DNA of 64,000 nt, taken from Burkholderia sp. (GTDB lineage Bacteria > Pseudomonadota > Gammaproteobacteria > Burkholderiales > Burkholderiaceae). Location of the stretch: NCBI GenBank assembly GCA_031253835.1, contig JAIRVP010000032.1, positions 1-64,000 on the forward strand, written 5' to 3'. The notes under the pieces are model-generated. The model was not told the origin of the DNA. It saw only the letters and a program-made list of their open reading frames with translations, and searched no databases. The translations under genes and the position numbers were made by a program. Numbering within the stretch: position 1 is the first letter of the stretch; each line of letters opens with the position of its first letter. Positions 51,394 through 60,591 of the stretch are shown one piece after another.

Positions 51394-52182
51394 TCACTCC
51401 GCCAGACGCGGAATGGCCGGCTCCGCCTGTTCGGGGCCCATCGCGGCATAGCCGCCGTCCACCGCGTAATCGGCGCCGGTCACGAAGCTCGCCGCGTCGC
51501 TGCACAGGAACGTCACGACCTGCGCAACCTCGGCCGGATCGCCGACGCGGCCGAGCAGGTGGAACGGCGCGGCGACGCGATCGGTCTTCGCGCGGTCGCC
51601 GTGCGTCATCTCGTCCATCACGCGCGACCACGTCCACCCCGGCGATACCGAGTTCACGCGAATGCGATCGGGTGCGAGATCCATCGCCATGCTGCGCGTG
51701 AGCTGGCGAATGGCCGCCTTCGACGTCGGATACAGCCAGCGGCCGGTTTGCGCGCACTGCGCGGAGATCGAGCTGAAGTTCACGATCGCGCCGCCGCCGC
51801 GCCGCGCCATGTGCGGGTGCACGGCCTTCGCGAGCATCGCGGCCGACACGACGTTGACGTCCATCGCGGCGAGCCAGTCGTTGCGGGTCGCCTGGATACC
51901 GTTGTCGACGTAGCTGCACGCGAGGTTGACGAGCACGTCGATCGCCTCGAAGCGTGCGACGATCGCCGCGATCGCGCGCTCGATCGCGCAGTCGTCGGTG
52001 ATGTCGAGCGCGACGAACATCGCACGTTCGCCGAGCGAATCGGCCACGCGCGCACCGTTCTGCGCATCGAGATCGAGGATCGCGACGGACGCGCCGGCGC
52101 GGATCAGGTCCTGCGCGACCGCGGCGCCGATCAGCGTGGCGCCGCCGGTGACGATCGCGACTTTGCCTGCAAGGGCGGTCAT
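51394..52182 (-). CDS. iifB: Short-chain dehydrogenase of the indole operon
   Basis: The 262-residue classical SDR has the cofactor motif TGGATLIG, LDLDAQNGARVA (acidic residue for NAD preference), and the catalytic Ser and YPTSK (residues about 140-160), then SPGWTWSRVM. The usual NNAG is changed to NLACS. In the indole pathway the equivalent enzyme oxidises indole-2,3-dihydrodiol to 3-hydroxyindolin-2-one. It sits between the monooxygenase and the dienelactone-hydrolase-like gene in the same direction. Confidence 0.85.
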   Translation of the reverse strand: MTALAGKVAIVTGGATLIGAAVAQDLIRAGASVAILDLDAQNGARVADSLGERAMFVALDITDDCAIERAIAAIVARFEAIDVLVNLACSYVDNGIQATRNDWLAAMDVNVVSAAMLAKAVHPHMARRGGGAIVNFSSISAQCAQTGRWLYPTSKAAIRQLTRSMAMDLAPDRIRVNSVSPGWTWSRVMDEMTHGDRAKTDRVAAPFHLLGRVGDPAEVAQVVTFLCSDAASFVTGADYAVDGGYAAMGPEQAEPAIPRLAE

Positions 52183-52222
52183 GGGGTGTCTCCCGGAATC
52201 GTTGGGTGAGGGAAGGGCCGCG

Positions 52223-53470
52223 TCAACGCGCACCCGTCGACGGCTCGCTGTCGTGCCAGCGGCGCATCAGGCCGTTCGACGGCACGGTGACGTCGAGCAG
52301 CTTGCGGGCCGTTTCGACGCCGGCGACCGGCAGCCCGGCCGGGTCGAGCAGGCCGACCTGCACGAGCACGCTCGCCTGGTCCCAGTAGATGTGCTCGTGA
52401 TAGAGCTTGTCACCGCGAAACTTGACGATCGCGACGAGCGGGATCTCGACCCGCTTGCCGGTCGGCGCGACGCCCGGCAGCATCCAGTCGATCTCGGTGG
52501 TGTGCGTGAAGCAGAACAGCAGTTCGTCGACGATCTGGCTCGCGCCGATCGTGCGCGAGATCGGCGTGATCGTCGTGTCGGGCGGATTCGCATGCACGAA
52601 GTGGTGCGTATAGAAACGCTTCAGCTCGTCGTAGCCGACGCCGCCCGTCAGCGTCGGGATATGGTTGACGTACGGCTCGGCGACCATCGTGGCCATCGTC
52701 GCGTCGACGTTGCGCGTGTCGAATTCGTGCTTCAGATGGGTTTCCCACAGTGCGGACAGGTCGTAGTGCGGGCCGAGCGCGGCGCGGAATGCGGCGATCG
52801 CGCGCTGGTGGGCCATGATCGCGGCGGCCTGGTCGAAATGATCGCCGCCGACGCGGGCGAACGCGTGATCGACGCCCGGATACACGTAAACCTCGACGCC
52901 GTCGCGCGCGGACAGCGCGTCGGCGATGCGCTGCTGCGCGTCGGGCGGGCAGAAGCGGTCCTGCCCCGCGATCTGCAGCACGAGCCGCCCGCGCAGCTGC
53001 GCGGCCTCGTCCAGCGCGTGCTCGATGCCGACGCCGTAATAGCTGACCGCCGCGGCCACGTCCGGCAGCCGGCACGCGGCGAGATACGCGAGCTTGCCGC
53101 CGAGGCAGTAGCCGAGCACGCCGGCCTCGCCCGTGCATTCCGGCCGCTGCCTGAGCGCGCGCAGCGCGACGCCGACGTCCTCGACGCCCTTGTCCTCGTC
53201 GTATTCGCGATACAGCGCCATCGCGCGCTCGACATCGGCCGGCGAATGGCCGAGCTCGATCCCCGGCGCCTGGCGCCAGAACAGGTCCGGCACGAGCACC
53301 GTATAGCCTTCCTCCGCGTAGTAGTCGGCCGTTTCACGCATCGTCGCGTTCGCGCCGAAGATCTCGTGGCACAGCACGATGCCGGGCCCCGTGCCGCCGG
53401 CCGGCGTGCTCAGGTACGCGCGAAACGCGCCGCCGTCCGGCGACGGAATCTCGATGTGACGTCCTTTCAT
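52223..53470 (-). CDS. Dienelactone hydrolase fused to a SnoaL/NTF2-like domain
   Basis: The 415-residue protein has an N-terminal alpha/beta-hydrolase of the dienelactone hydrolase type, with Cys-122 (GYCLGGKLA), Asp-171 and His-202 as a Cys-Asp-His triad, and EIFGA near residue 37. From about residue 240 a second domain follows, resembling SnoaL/NTF2-like folds (LWETHLKHEFDTRNVDATMATM... DELLFCFTHTTEIDWMLPG). In indole loci the equivalent protein (IifA/IndD) is reported to act on 3-hydroxyindolin-2-one to give anthranilate. I am less sure of this equivalence than for the oxygenase. It is the first gene of the operon. Confidence 0.82.
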   Translation of the reverse strand: MKGRHIEIPSPDGGAFRAYLSTPAGGTGPGIVLCHEIFGANATMRETADYYAEEGYTVLVPDLFWRQAPGIELGHSPADVERAMALYREYDEDKGVEDVGVALRALRQRPECTGEAGVLGYCLGGKLAYLAACRLPDVAAAVSYYGVGIEHALDEAAQLRGRLVLQIAGQDRFCPPDAQQRIADALSARDGVEVYVYPGVDHAFARVGGDHFDQAAAIMAHQRAIAAFRAALGPHYDLSALWETHLKHEFDTRNVDATMATMVAEPYVNHIPTLTGGVGYDELKRFYTHHFVHANPPDTTITPISRTIGASQIVDELLFCFTHTTEIDWMLPGVAPTGKRVEIPLVAIVKFRGDKLYHEHIYWDQASVLVQVGLLDPAGLPVAGVETARKLLDVTVPSNGLMRRWHDSEPSTGAR

Positions 53471-53822
53471 GTGTCCCTCCATTCGATTCATCTCTGTGAC
53501 GGGCCCAGTATTGGCGGACGAAACGGGCGCTTCTATCCGCTTTCTTCGGCCGGTATCCGCGGATTCCGGAAACCTGTTGCACCGGCCGCCGCGCGTGGGC
53601 AGGCACGCGGCTGACTGCGGGTATGTGCGGATGCGGAATGCCCGCACAGTTTTCTACGATGCGCGAACGGTCCGCTTCTTGCGTCATTTGCGCGGGACTT
53701 GCGTGTTCTGATGGCCGGACTGTCCGGATATTCCGGGCGCTGTCCGGATCGTGCAGTGGATTCCCCAATACCGGGAACGCATGCACGGCGCGAGTGCGAT
53801 CGAGCATGACGGGAGAACTTCG
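53471..53822. other. Divergent promoter region of the indole operon
   Basis: About 350 nt between the dienelactone hydrolase fusion (minus) and the AraC gene (plus). It carries the tandem CTGTCCGGAT repeats (53720-53749) and no gene. Confidence 0.6.
53720..53749. promoter_or_regulatory. Tandem direct repeats, probable AraC-family operator
   Basis: CTGTCCGGAT occurs at 53720-53729 and again at 53740-53749, exactly 20 bp apart. That is about two helical turns and the usual spacing of AraC-type half-sites in direct orientation. The site is 74-103 nt upstream of the AraC gene, suggesting autoregulation and/or control of the divergent operon. Confidence 0.55.
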
Positions 53823-54848
53823 ATGGCGCAATTTTCCGAAACCGGCTGGCTGGCCGACGCCGCCTGTTTCAATCACGACAACCTGATGCTGCAGTCGAAC
53901 GACGTCGACGAGGTGCGTGCGCGCGTCGCCGGCGTGTTCAAGCCGCACCGGCTCACGCCGACCGGCGAGTCGCGGGCGCTGCACAGCTGCATGCATCACG
54001 CGCGCTGGGGCAACCTGTCGCTGAACCTGCTCGATTATGGCGGCGGCGTCAGCATCGAGCCCGGGCCGCTCGAACACTTCTTCCTGTTGCAGATCCCGCT
54101 GCGCGGCGACGCCGAGATCGAGTGCGGGTCGACGCGCTTCGTGTCGTCGCCCGGCACCGCGTCGCTGATCTCGCCGACGCTGCCGCTGAAGATGCAGTGG
54201 GGCGATGCATGCCCGCAAGTGATCCTGCGCATCGAGCGCGAAGTGATGGAGCGTCATGCGCAGCGGCATTTCGGCGACGGCCGGCGGGCACCGGTCGAAT
54301 TCGAGCCGGAATTCAGCCTGTCGTCGCCGCAAGGGACGTGTCTCGCGCAGCTGCTGCCGATCCTCGCCGGCGCGATCTCGACGGACGCGCATCCGCTGCG
54401 GCATCCGCTCGCGTTCGAGCAGCTCGAATCGACGCTGCTCAACCTGCTGCTGCACGGCCACCCGAACAGCGCGCGCAACGGCACGCGGCACCTGCCGGTG
54501 GTGCTCGCGCCGTTCTACGTGCGGCGCGTCGAGGAATACATTCGCGCGCATCTCGACGAGCCGCTGACGATCGAGCGGCTCGCCGAACTCGCGGGTGTCA
54601 GCCCGAGCACGCTGTTCACCGGGTTCCGCAATCGCCACGGCATCACGCCGATGGGCTTCGTGCGGCAGTTGCGGCTGCAGCATGTGCGCGAGGAGCTGCT
54701 GGCCGACGCGACGCCGGCGCTCGCGTCGGTGACGGACATCGCGCTGAAATGGGGCTTCGCGCACCTCGGGCGGTTCGCGATCGAGTACAAGCGGGCGTTC
54801 GGCGAATCGCCGTCGGCGACGCTGCGGATGCGGCGCGTGCGCGGGTGA
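53823..54848 (+). CDS. AraC-family activator divergent from the indole operon
   Basis: The 341-residue protein has an AraC-binding-like N-terminal domain (PGPLEHFFLLQIPLRGDAEIECGSTRFVSSPGTASLISP) of the cupin-like type found in AndR/OxoS/XylS-like regulators. A C-terminal double HTH has IERLAELAGVSPSTLFTGFRNRHG and VTDIALKWGFAHLGRFAIEYKRAFGESPSATL. It probably activates the indole operon in response to indole or a breakdown product, as IifR/IndR do. GGGAG precedes the start. Confidence 0.9.
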   Translation: MAQFSETGWLADAACFNHDNLMLQSNDVDEVRARVAGVFKPHRLTPTGESRALHSCMHHARWGNLSLNLLDYGGGVSIEPGPLEHFFLLQIPLRGDAEIECGSTRFVSSPGTASLISPTLPLKMQWGDACPQVILRIEREVMERHAQRHFGDGRRAPVEFEPEFSLSSPQGTCLAQLLPILAGAISTDAHPLRHPLAFEQLESTLLNLLLHGHPNSARNGTRHLPVVLAPFYVRRVEEYIRAHLDEPLTIERLAELAGVSPSTLFTGFRNRHGITPMGFVRQLRLQHVREELLADATPALASVTDIALKWGFAHLGRFAIEYKRAFGESPSATLRMRRVRG

Positions 54849-54977
54849 CGGCCAACGCGGTGGATTGAGCGCCCGGTCGCGCGGCCACGCAGGTCGTTCG
54901 ACATCGCTGCCGGGATCGTCGACAATCCGTCGTGCACACTGCGCCCATCGGCGCGACGCCGCCCGGGAGAATCCTCA

Positions 54978-55508
54978 ATGACTGGCATATCGATCAGGCC
55001 CGCAAGGATCGACGATGCGCACGCGATCGCCGATTTTCATGTCAAGGTCTGGCGCCATACCTATCGGGATCTCGCACCGGCGGCAGCGCACGCCGTTCTC
55101 GACGAATCCTATCGCCGCAAACAATGGCGGGACAAGCTGGCGTCGAGCGACGGGAGCCAGCTGGTGCTCGTGGCGGAGCTCGACGGCGGGATCGTCGGCA
55201 TCGGGGCCGCGGGCGCGCCGTCCGAACCGATCTTCAACGGCCGCGGCGAGATCAAGTTCCTGTATGTCGATCCCGGATTCAAGCGTCGCGGCATCGGCCG
55301 CCAGCTGCTCGCCCGGCTCGCGGCGCATTTGAGCCGGTTGCGGTATCAGGGCGCCGCGTTGAGTGTCGTCGACGGCAACGACGCCGCGATCGCGTTCTAT
55401 GCGGCGCTGCACGGCCGGCCTGCCGGCGAATTCATCGATCCGGGGCCGGTCTGGCGATCGCACAACATCGTCATGGTGTGGGACGACCTCGCGAGCCTCG
55501 GGATGTGA
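54978..55508 (+). CDS. GNAT family N-acetyltransferase
   Basis: The 176-residue protein shows the RimI-like GNAT pattern: IRPARIDDAHAIADFHVKVWRHTYRDLAP, LVAELDGGIVGIGAAG, FLYVDPGFKRRGIGRQLLARLAAHL (acetyl-CoA loop RRGIGRQL) and AIAFYAALHGRPAGEF. Substrate unknown. It stands alone between the AraC gene and the LysR gene and converges on the latter. Confidence 0.87.
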   Translation: MTGISIRPARIDDAHAIADFHVKVWRHTYRDLAPAAAHAVLDESYRRKQWRDKLASSDGSQLVLVAELDGGIVGIGAAGAPSEPIFNGRGEIKFLYVDPGFKRRGIGRQLLARLAAHLSRLRYQGAALSVVDGNDAAIAFYAALHGRPAGEFIDPGPVWRSHNIVMVWDDLASLGM

Positions 55509-55533
55509 GCACGCCGCTGCGCGGCGCCGCGCC

Positions 55534-56412
55534 TCACGCGAGGCAGGCGCGCAGCCACGACGTGAACGCGGTCACGAGCGGCGACTCGGCCAGCTCGTGA
55601 CGCGTGACGAGATAGTACGCGTGGCGCGACGGCACCGTGGCGCTGAACGGCCGCACGAGCGTGCCGTCGATCAGGTCGTCGCGCACCGACAGGCTGTCGC
55701 CGAGCGCGACGCCTTGCCCGTGTACCGCGGCTTCGACGCCGATGTGCGCGTTGCCGATCTCGAGAATGCGGATGCCCGGCAGCTTGTCGGCGTTCGCTTC
55801 CGCCAGCCACCGCATCCACGAGCCCGCATGCTCGCAGAACAGCGTGCGCCCCGCGAGATCCTGCACCTTGCGGATCGCATCGGGCCCGTTCATCAGCGCC
55901 GGGCTCACGACCGGGAACAGCGCCGGATGCTCGAGCAGCTCGACGCGCCGGTTGCGCCAGTTGCCTTCCCCGTAGCGAATGCAGACGTCGACGTCCGGCG
56001 AATAGGTTTCGCGATCGTCGTTCGACGGAATCACTTTCAGATGGATGCCCGGATACCGCTCCAGAAAATCGCCGATGTGCCGGGCGAGCCAGCGCGACGT
56101 CAGCGACAGCGGCGTCGACACGACGAGATCGCCGGCCGCGGCCGGCGAATCGAGCCGGACGGTGGCGTTCGCGATCATGTCGAATGCGGTACCGACCGGT
56201 TCCAGCAGCGCCTCGCCTTCGGGCGTGAGCTTCACGCGGGCCTTTGATCGGACGAATAGCGCGACGCCGAGCGTGTTCTCGAGTATGCGGATCTGGTGGC
56301 TGACCGCGCTCGCGGTCACGTGCAGTTCGTCGGCGGCGGCCGACACGCTGCCGCACCGGGCGGCGGCTTCGAACGCGCGGAGCGGGTTCAGCGGGGGCAG
56401 GCGGTTGCGCAT
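55534..56412 (-). CDS. LysR-type (GcvA-like) regulator of the lyase/deacetylase operon
   Basis: The protein of about 292 residues has the GcvA-type winged helix-turn-helix (LPPLNPLRAFEAAARCGSVSAAADELHVTASAVSHQIRILE) and an effector domain with the GcvA-like IRYGEGNWRNRRVELLEHPALFPV pattern. It is transcribed divergently from the argininosuccinate-lyase-like operon. The intervening region has a long inverted repeat. I favour the start at 56412 (MRNRLPP), which leaves room for the promoter; 56454 is in frame. It probably senses the operon's substrate. Confidence 0.88.
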   Translation of the reverse strand: MRNRLPPLNPLRAFEAAARCGSVSAAADELHVTASAVSHQIRILENTLGVALFVRSKARVKLTPEGEALLEPVGTAFDMIANATVRLDSPAAAGDLVVSTPLSLTSRWLARHIGDFLERYPGIHLKVIPSNDDRETYSPDVDVCIRYGEGNWRNRRVELLEHPALFPVVSPALMNGPDAIRKVQDLAGRTLFCEHAGSWMRWLAEANADKLPGIRILEIGNAHIGVEAAVHGQGVALGDSLSVRDDLIDGTLVRPFSATVPSRHAYYLVTRHELAESPLVTAFTSWLRACLA

Positions 56413-56462
56413 CGGCGGGCGCGTCGCAGGCGACGGTGCTGAGAAAAATTTCATTAAAACGG

Positions 56463-56496
56463 ATTCAATTTCTCGCTACAACAAAAAAAATTGAAT
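56463..56496. promoter_or_regulatory. Inverted repeat in the divergent LysR/lyase promoter
   Basis: ATTCAATTT (56463-56471) is matched by AAATTGAAT (56488-56496), a perfect 9-bp inverted repeat with a 16-nt spacer. It is the A/T-rich kind of dyad bound by LysR proteins, and lies between the LysR gene and the operon start at 56539. Confidence 0.6.
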
Positions 56497-56538
56497 GCCT
56501 ACAGTGGGGGCAATCCAACCGAGTCGAGGTCGACCGCA

Positions 56539-57972
56539 ATGAGCCTTACCGAACCGATCGAACGCCTGTGGGGCGGCCGCTTCCAGTCGAAGCCGTCCGA
56601 CGCGCTGCAGAACCTGTCCCGCTCCGATCCGAGTTTCTTCCGTCTCGTGCCGTACGATCTCGCGGGCTCCCGGGCCCATGCGCGCGAGCTGAACCGCGCG
56701 GGGATCCTGAACGACGACGACCTCGCGCAACTGCTGGGCGCGATGGACGGCATCGCACGCGACTATGCGGCCGGCGCGATCGCGCCATCGCTCGCCGACG
56801 AGGACGTGCACACCTTCCTCGAGCGCGTGCTCACGCAGCGGCTGCCGGCGCTCGGCGGCAAGCTGCGCGCGGGGCGCTCGCGCAACGACCAGGCGGCGAA
56901 CGACCTGCGCCTGTACCTGCGCGACAAGGCGCGCCAGCTGGTGCGCGGCATGCTCGACCTGCAGGATGCGCTGATCGGCCAGGCGAGCCGGCACGTCGAC
57001 ACGGTGACGGCCGGATTCACCCACCTGCAGCCTGCGCAGCCGATCGTGTTCGGCCATCAGTTGCTCGCCCATGCGCAGTCGCTGTATCGCGACGCCGACC
57101 GCCTGGTCGACTGGGACCGTCGCACCGCGCGTTCGCCGCTCGGCGCGGCCGCGCTCGCGGGCTCGGCGATCTGCGTGCGGCCGGAGCTGTCGGCGCAGGA
57201 GCTGGGTTACGACGCGCCGTGCGAGAACTCGATCGACGCGGTGGCCGCGCGCGATCACGTCGCCGAATTCGTGTTCGTCGCGAGCATGCTCGCCGTGAAC
57301 CTGTCCCGCCTGTCGGAAGAAGTGATCCTGTGGACGTCGCGACAATTCCGCTGGGTGGAACTCGACGACGGCTACGCGACCGGCAGCTCGATCATGCCGC
57401 AGAAGAAGAACCCGGACATCGCGGAACTCACGCGCGGCAAGGCGGGGCGCCTGATCGGCAACCTGACGGGGCTGCTCGCGACGCTGAAGTCGCTGCCGCT
57501 CGCGTACAACCGCGATCTCGCCGAAGACAAGATCGCCGCGTTCGATTCGATCGACACGCTCGAACTCGTGCTGCCCGCGATGGCGGGGATGATCCGCACG
57601 ATGCGCGTGAACGTCGACGAGATGCGCCGCCAGGCGCCGCTCGGCTTCACGCTCGCCACCGAGGTCGCGGACTGGCTCGCGCTGACGGGCGTGCCGTTCA
57701 GCGAGGCGCACGAGATCACCGGCACGCTCGTGCGCGCGTGCGAACGGGACGGCATCGAGCTCGCCGACGCGAGCGCCGAACAGCTGCAGGCCGTCGACAC
57801 GCGCCTCGCACCGGCGGTGCGCGCGCATCTGACGCTCGACGCCGCCGTCGCCGCCCGCGGCGGCGCGGGCGGCACGTCGCCTGCACGCGTGCGCGAACAG
57901 ATCGGCCGCCTGAGCGAGGCGATCGAACGCCAGGTGGCGTGGGCAGCCGATTACCGGGGGCCGTCATGCTGA
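56539..57972 (+). CDS. Argininosuccinate-lyase-superfamily C-N lyase
   Basis: The 477-residue protein carries the landmarks of the argininosuccinate lyase/EDDS-lyase branch: LWGGRF at the start, [39 protein letters not shown] with the general-acid His, and the catalytic-loop signature [12 protein letters not shown]. These enzymes release fumarate from N-substituted aspartates. It heads an operon with an amino-acid ABC transporter, NodB-fold deacetylases and an MmgE/PrpD protein, with no arginine biosynthesis genes. A catabolic substrate such as an aminopolycarboxylate is therefore more likely than argininosuccinate (inference). The permease gene overlaps its end by 7 nt. Confidence 0.85.
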   Translation: MSLTEPIERLWGGRFQSKPSDALQNLSRSDPSFFRLVPYDLAGSRAHARELNRAGILNDDDLAQLLGAMDGIARDYAAGAIAPSLADEDVHTFLERVLTQRLPALGGKLRAGRSRNDQAANDLRLYLRDKARQLVRGMLDLQDALIGQASRHVDTVTAGFTHLQPAQPIVFGHQLLAHAQSLYRDADRLVDWDRRTARSPLGAAALAGSAICVRPELSAQELGYDAPCENSIDAVAARDHVAEFVFVASMLAVNLSRLSEEVILWTSRQFRWVELDDGYATGSSIMPQKKNPDIAELTRGKAGRLIGNLTGLLATLKSLPLAYNRDLAEDKIAAFDSIDTLELVLPAMAGMIRTMRVNVDEMRRQAPLGFTLATEVADWLALTGVPFSEAHEITGTLVRACERDGIELADASAEQLQAVDTRLAPAVRAHLTLDAAVAARGGAGGTSPARVREQIGRLSEAIERQVAWAADYRGPSC

Positions 57973-58853
57973 GCGCATCCGATTCTCGCCGCCTCGACGG
58001 CGCAGCGGGGCCGGCCGACGCGGCCGACACCGCCGGCCTCGTGCGCGTACGCCGGCGCTACTGGGGCCGCTACGTCGCGTCGGTCGCGATCATGGCCGCG
58101 CTCGCCTATATCGCCGCCGCGTTCGCGCGCGGACAGATCGAGTGGCGTGTCGTCGGCCAGTTCCTGACCGCGCGCTCGATCCTGACGGGGCTCGCCAACA
58201 CGATCGTGATGACCGTCCTCGCGATGTCGCTCGGCGTCGTGCTCGGGGTCGTCACCGCGGTGATGCGGCTGTCGTCGAACCCGGTGCTCGGGGCGGTCGC
58301 GCAGGGCTACATCTGGCTGTTCCGCGGCACGCCGGTGATCCTGCAGTTGCTGCTGTGGTTCAACCTCGCGCTGGTGTTTCCGACGCTCGGCATCCCGGGC
58401 CTCGCCGAATACCGGACCGTCGACGTGATGACGCCGTTCCTCGCGGCGGTGCTCGGGCTCGGCATCAATCAAGGCGCGTATACGTCGGAAGTCGTGCGGG
58501 CCGGGCTGCTGTCGGTCGACACCGGCCAGTACGAGGCCGCGAAATCGATCGGCATGCCGGGCCTGCAGGCGCTGCGCCGGATCATCCTGCCGCAGGCGAT
58601 GCGCGTGATCGTGCCGCCGATCGGCAACGAGCTGATCGGCATGGTCAAGCTGACATCGCTCGCGAGCGTCGTGCAGTACGCGGAGATGCTGCACAACGCG
58701 CAGAACATCTACTACGCGAACGCGCGCGTGATCGAGTTGCTGATCGTCGCTGGGATCTGGTATCTCGCGGTCGTTACCGTGCTGTCGCTCGCCCAGGCAC
58801 GCGTCGAACGGCGCTTCGCACGCGGCGCGGGCCGGGCGGCGGGCCGCAAATGA
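57966..58853 (+). CDS. Polar amino-acid ABC transporter permease (HisM/GlnP type)
   Basis: The 295-residue inner-membrane protein has the HisMQ pattern: [54 protein letters not shown] and the EAA loop [43 protein letters not shown]. The N-terminal 40 residues are a cytosolic extension. One permease gene suggests a homodimer. Its end overlaps a possible ATPase-gene start. Confidence 0.92.
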   Translation: MLSASDSRRLDGAAGPADAADTAGLVRVRRRYWGRYVASVAIMAALAYIAAAFARGQIEWRVVGQFLTARSILTGLANTIVMTVLAMSLGVVLGVVTAVMRLSSNPVLGAVAQGYIWLFRGTPVILQLLLWFNLALVFPTLGIPGLAEYRTVDVMTPFLAAVLGLGINQGAYTSEVVRAGLLSVDTGQYEAAKSIGMPGLQALRRIILPQAMRVIVPPIGNELIGMVKLTSLASVVQYAEMLHNAQNIYYANARVIELLIVAGIWYLAVVTVLSLAQARVERRFARGAGRAAGRK

Positions 58854-58885
58854 CCGGCACGACCCTCAACCATCGGGAGAACGTC

Positions 58886-59653
58886 ATGACGAACGCAGTC
58901 GTTCGCGCGGTCGACGTGCGCAAGGCGTACGGCGAGTTCCAGGCGCTGCACGGCATCACGCTCGACGTCGAGCAGGGCGAAGTGCTGTGCATCATCGGGC
59001 CGTCGGGTTCGGGCAAGAGCACGTTCCTGCGCTGCATCAACCAGCTCGAGACGATCAGCGCGGGTGCGCTGTGGGTCAACGGCGAACTGGCCGGCTACCG
59101 CCGCGCCGGCAACCGGCTCCACGAACTGTCGGAGCGCCAGGTCGCGCGCCAGCGGCTGGCCACGAGCATGGTGTTCCAGCGTTTCAACCTGTTCCCGCAC
59201 AAGACCGCACTCGAGAACGTGATCGAGGGGCCCGTGCAGGTGCTCAAGCGCCGCCGTGCGCAAGCGGAGGAGGAAGCGCGCGCGCTGCTTGCCCGCGTCG
59301 GGCTCGCGCACAAGTGCGACGCGTTTCCGGTCGAGCTGTCGGGCGGCCAGCAGCAGCGTGTCGCGATCGCGCGGGCGCTCGCGATGCATCCGCAATTGAT
59401 CCTGTTCGACGAACCGACGTCGGCGCTCGATCCCGAACTCGTCGGCGAGGTGCTGGCCGTGATGCGCGATCTCGCGAAGAGCGGGATGACGATGATCGTC
59501 GTCACGCACGAGCTCGGGTTCGCGCGCGAGGTGGCCGACCGCGTCGTGTTCATGGACGGCGGCCGGATCGTCGAGAGCGGGCCGCCCGATCAGGTGCTGT
59601 CCGCGCCGACGCACGCGCGCACGCGCGATTTCATTTCAGCGGTGATTGCATAA
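58886..59653 (+). CDS. Polar amino-acid ABC transporter ATPase (HisP/GlnQ type)
   Basis: The protein of about 255 residues has Walker [10 protein letters not shown], the Q-loop [18 protein letters not shown], the signature [18 protein letters not shown], Walker [20 protein letters not shown] and the H-loop [16 protein letters not shown]. This is a standard amino-acid importer ATPase. I chose MTNAVVRAV because GGGAGAA lies just before it; the ATG at 58850, overlapping the permease stop as ATGA, is an alternative giving 12 more residues. Confidence 0.93.
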   Translation: MTNAVVRAVDVRKAYGEFQALHGITLDVEQGEVLCIIGPSGSGKSTFLRCINQLETISAGALWVNGELAGYRRAGNRLHELSERQVARQRLATSMVFQRFNLFPHKTALENVIEGPVQVLKRRRAQAEEEARALLARVGLAHKCDAFPVELSGGQQQRVAIARALAMHPQLILFDEPTSALDPELVGEVLAVMRDLAKSGMTMIVVTHELGFAREVADRVVFMDGGRIVESGPPDQVLSAPTHARTRDFISAVIA

Positions 59654-59750
59654 GCGGGCCAGGCGCCCCGTCGCGCCGCGCCCGAGCGATCGAGCCGCCG
59701 ACCCGAGCGGCGCAGTACCCCATTACTCCACCATGACAAGGCGACATCCC

Positions 59751-60584
59751 ATGAAAGCATCCGTCCTGACCCGCACGCTGGCCGCTGTCGCATTCGGCGC
59801 ACTCGCACTGCATGCGTCGTTCGCCGCCGCGCAATCCGCGGGCGCGAAACGCACGCTGAACGTCGCGATCGTGCCGAACTATCCGCCGTTCGAATACAAG
59901 GATCCGGCGACCGACAAGCTGGCGGGCTTCGACGTCGATCTCGGCGAGGCCCTTGCCGCGAAGATGGGCGCGAAACTGAACTGGGTCGAGACGAGCTTCG
60001 ACCAGATGATGAGCGCGGTCGCGACGCAACGCGTCGACATGATCCTGTCCGGGATGACCGACCTGCCGACGCGCCGCGATGCAGTGACGTTCGTCGACTA
60101 CATCGAGACGGGCCCGCAGTTCTACACGCTGAAGGCGCGCGCCGGCGAATTCGCGCAGATGAGCGCGCTGTGCGGCAAGCGCGTCGGGTCGAGCCGGCGC
60201 ACGTCGTTCCCGGACAACACGACCGCGTGGAGCGCGGAGAACTGCGTGAAGGCCGGCAAGCCGGCGATCGTCGTGGTGGGCACCGACGGCTCGTCGGATG
60301 CGCGGATGCAGTTGCGCCAGAACCGCATCGACGCGGCCGTGCAGGGCGGCGAGACGCTGCCGTACCAGAACAGCCTCGAGCAGAACGCGTATGCGCCGGT
60401 CGGCAAGCCGTTCCTGTCGCAATACACGGGCATCGGCGTCGCGAAGAGCAACACCGCGCTGAGCAGCGCGCTGACGACGGCGCTCAACCAGATGATCGCG
60501 GACGGCTCGTACCACAAGCTGCTCGCGAAATGGGGGCTGCAGGAGCACGCGGTCGCGAAGGCGACGATCAACGGCACCCACTGA
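59751..60584 (+). CDS. Family-3 ABC substrate-binding protein
   Basis: The 277-residue protein has a signal peptide (cleaved near SFAAAQS), then the amino-acid-binding domain: LNVAIVPNYPPFEYKDPATDKLAGFDVDLGEALAAKMG, QRVDMILSGMTDLPTRRDAVTFVDYI and hinge KRVGSSRRTSFPDNTTAWS. It has a cysteine pair (SALCGKR and AENCVKA) likely to form a disulfide. It is the capture protein for the adjacent permease and ATPase. Confidence 0.93.
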   Translation: MKASVLTRTLAAVAFGALALHASFAAAQSAGAKRTLNVAIVPNYPPFEYKDPATDKLAGFDVDLGEALAAKMGAKLNWVETSFDQMMSAVATQRVDMILSGMTDLPTRRDAVTFVDYIETGPQFYTLKARAGEFAQMSALCGKRVGSSRRTSFPDNTTAWSAENCVKAGKPAIVVVGTDGSSDARMQLRQNRIDAAVQGGETLPYQNSLEQNAYAPVGKPFLSQYTGIGVAKSNTALSSALTTALNQMIADGSYHKLLAKWGLQEHAVAKATINGTH

Positions 60585-60591
60585 GCGCGCG

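Noticed and set aside
56539..57972. True arginine-biosynthetic argH
   Set aside because: The sequence motifs are compatible, but the operon consists of transport and catabolic genes with a divergent LysR regulator, so I did not assign the symbol.
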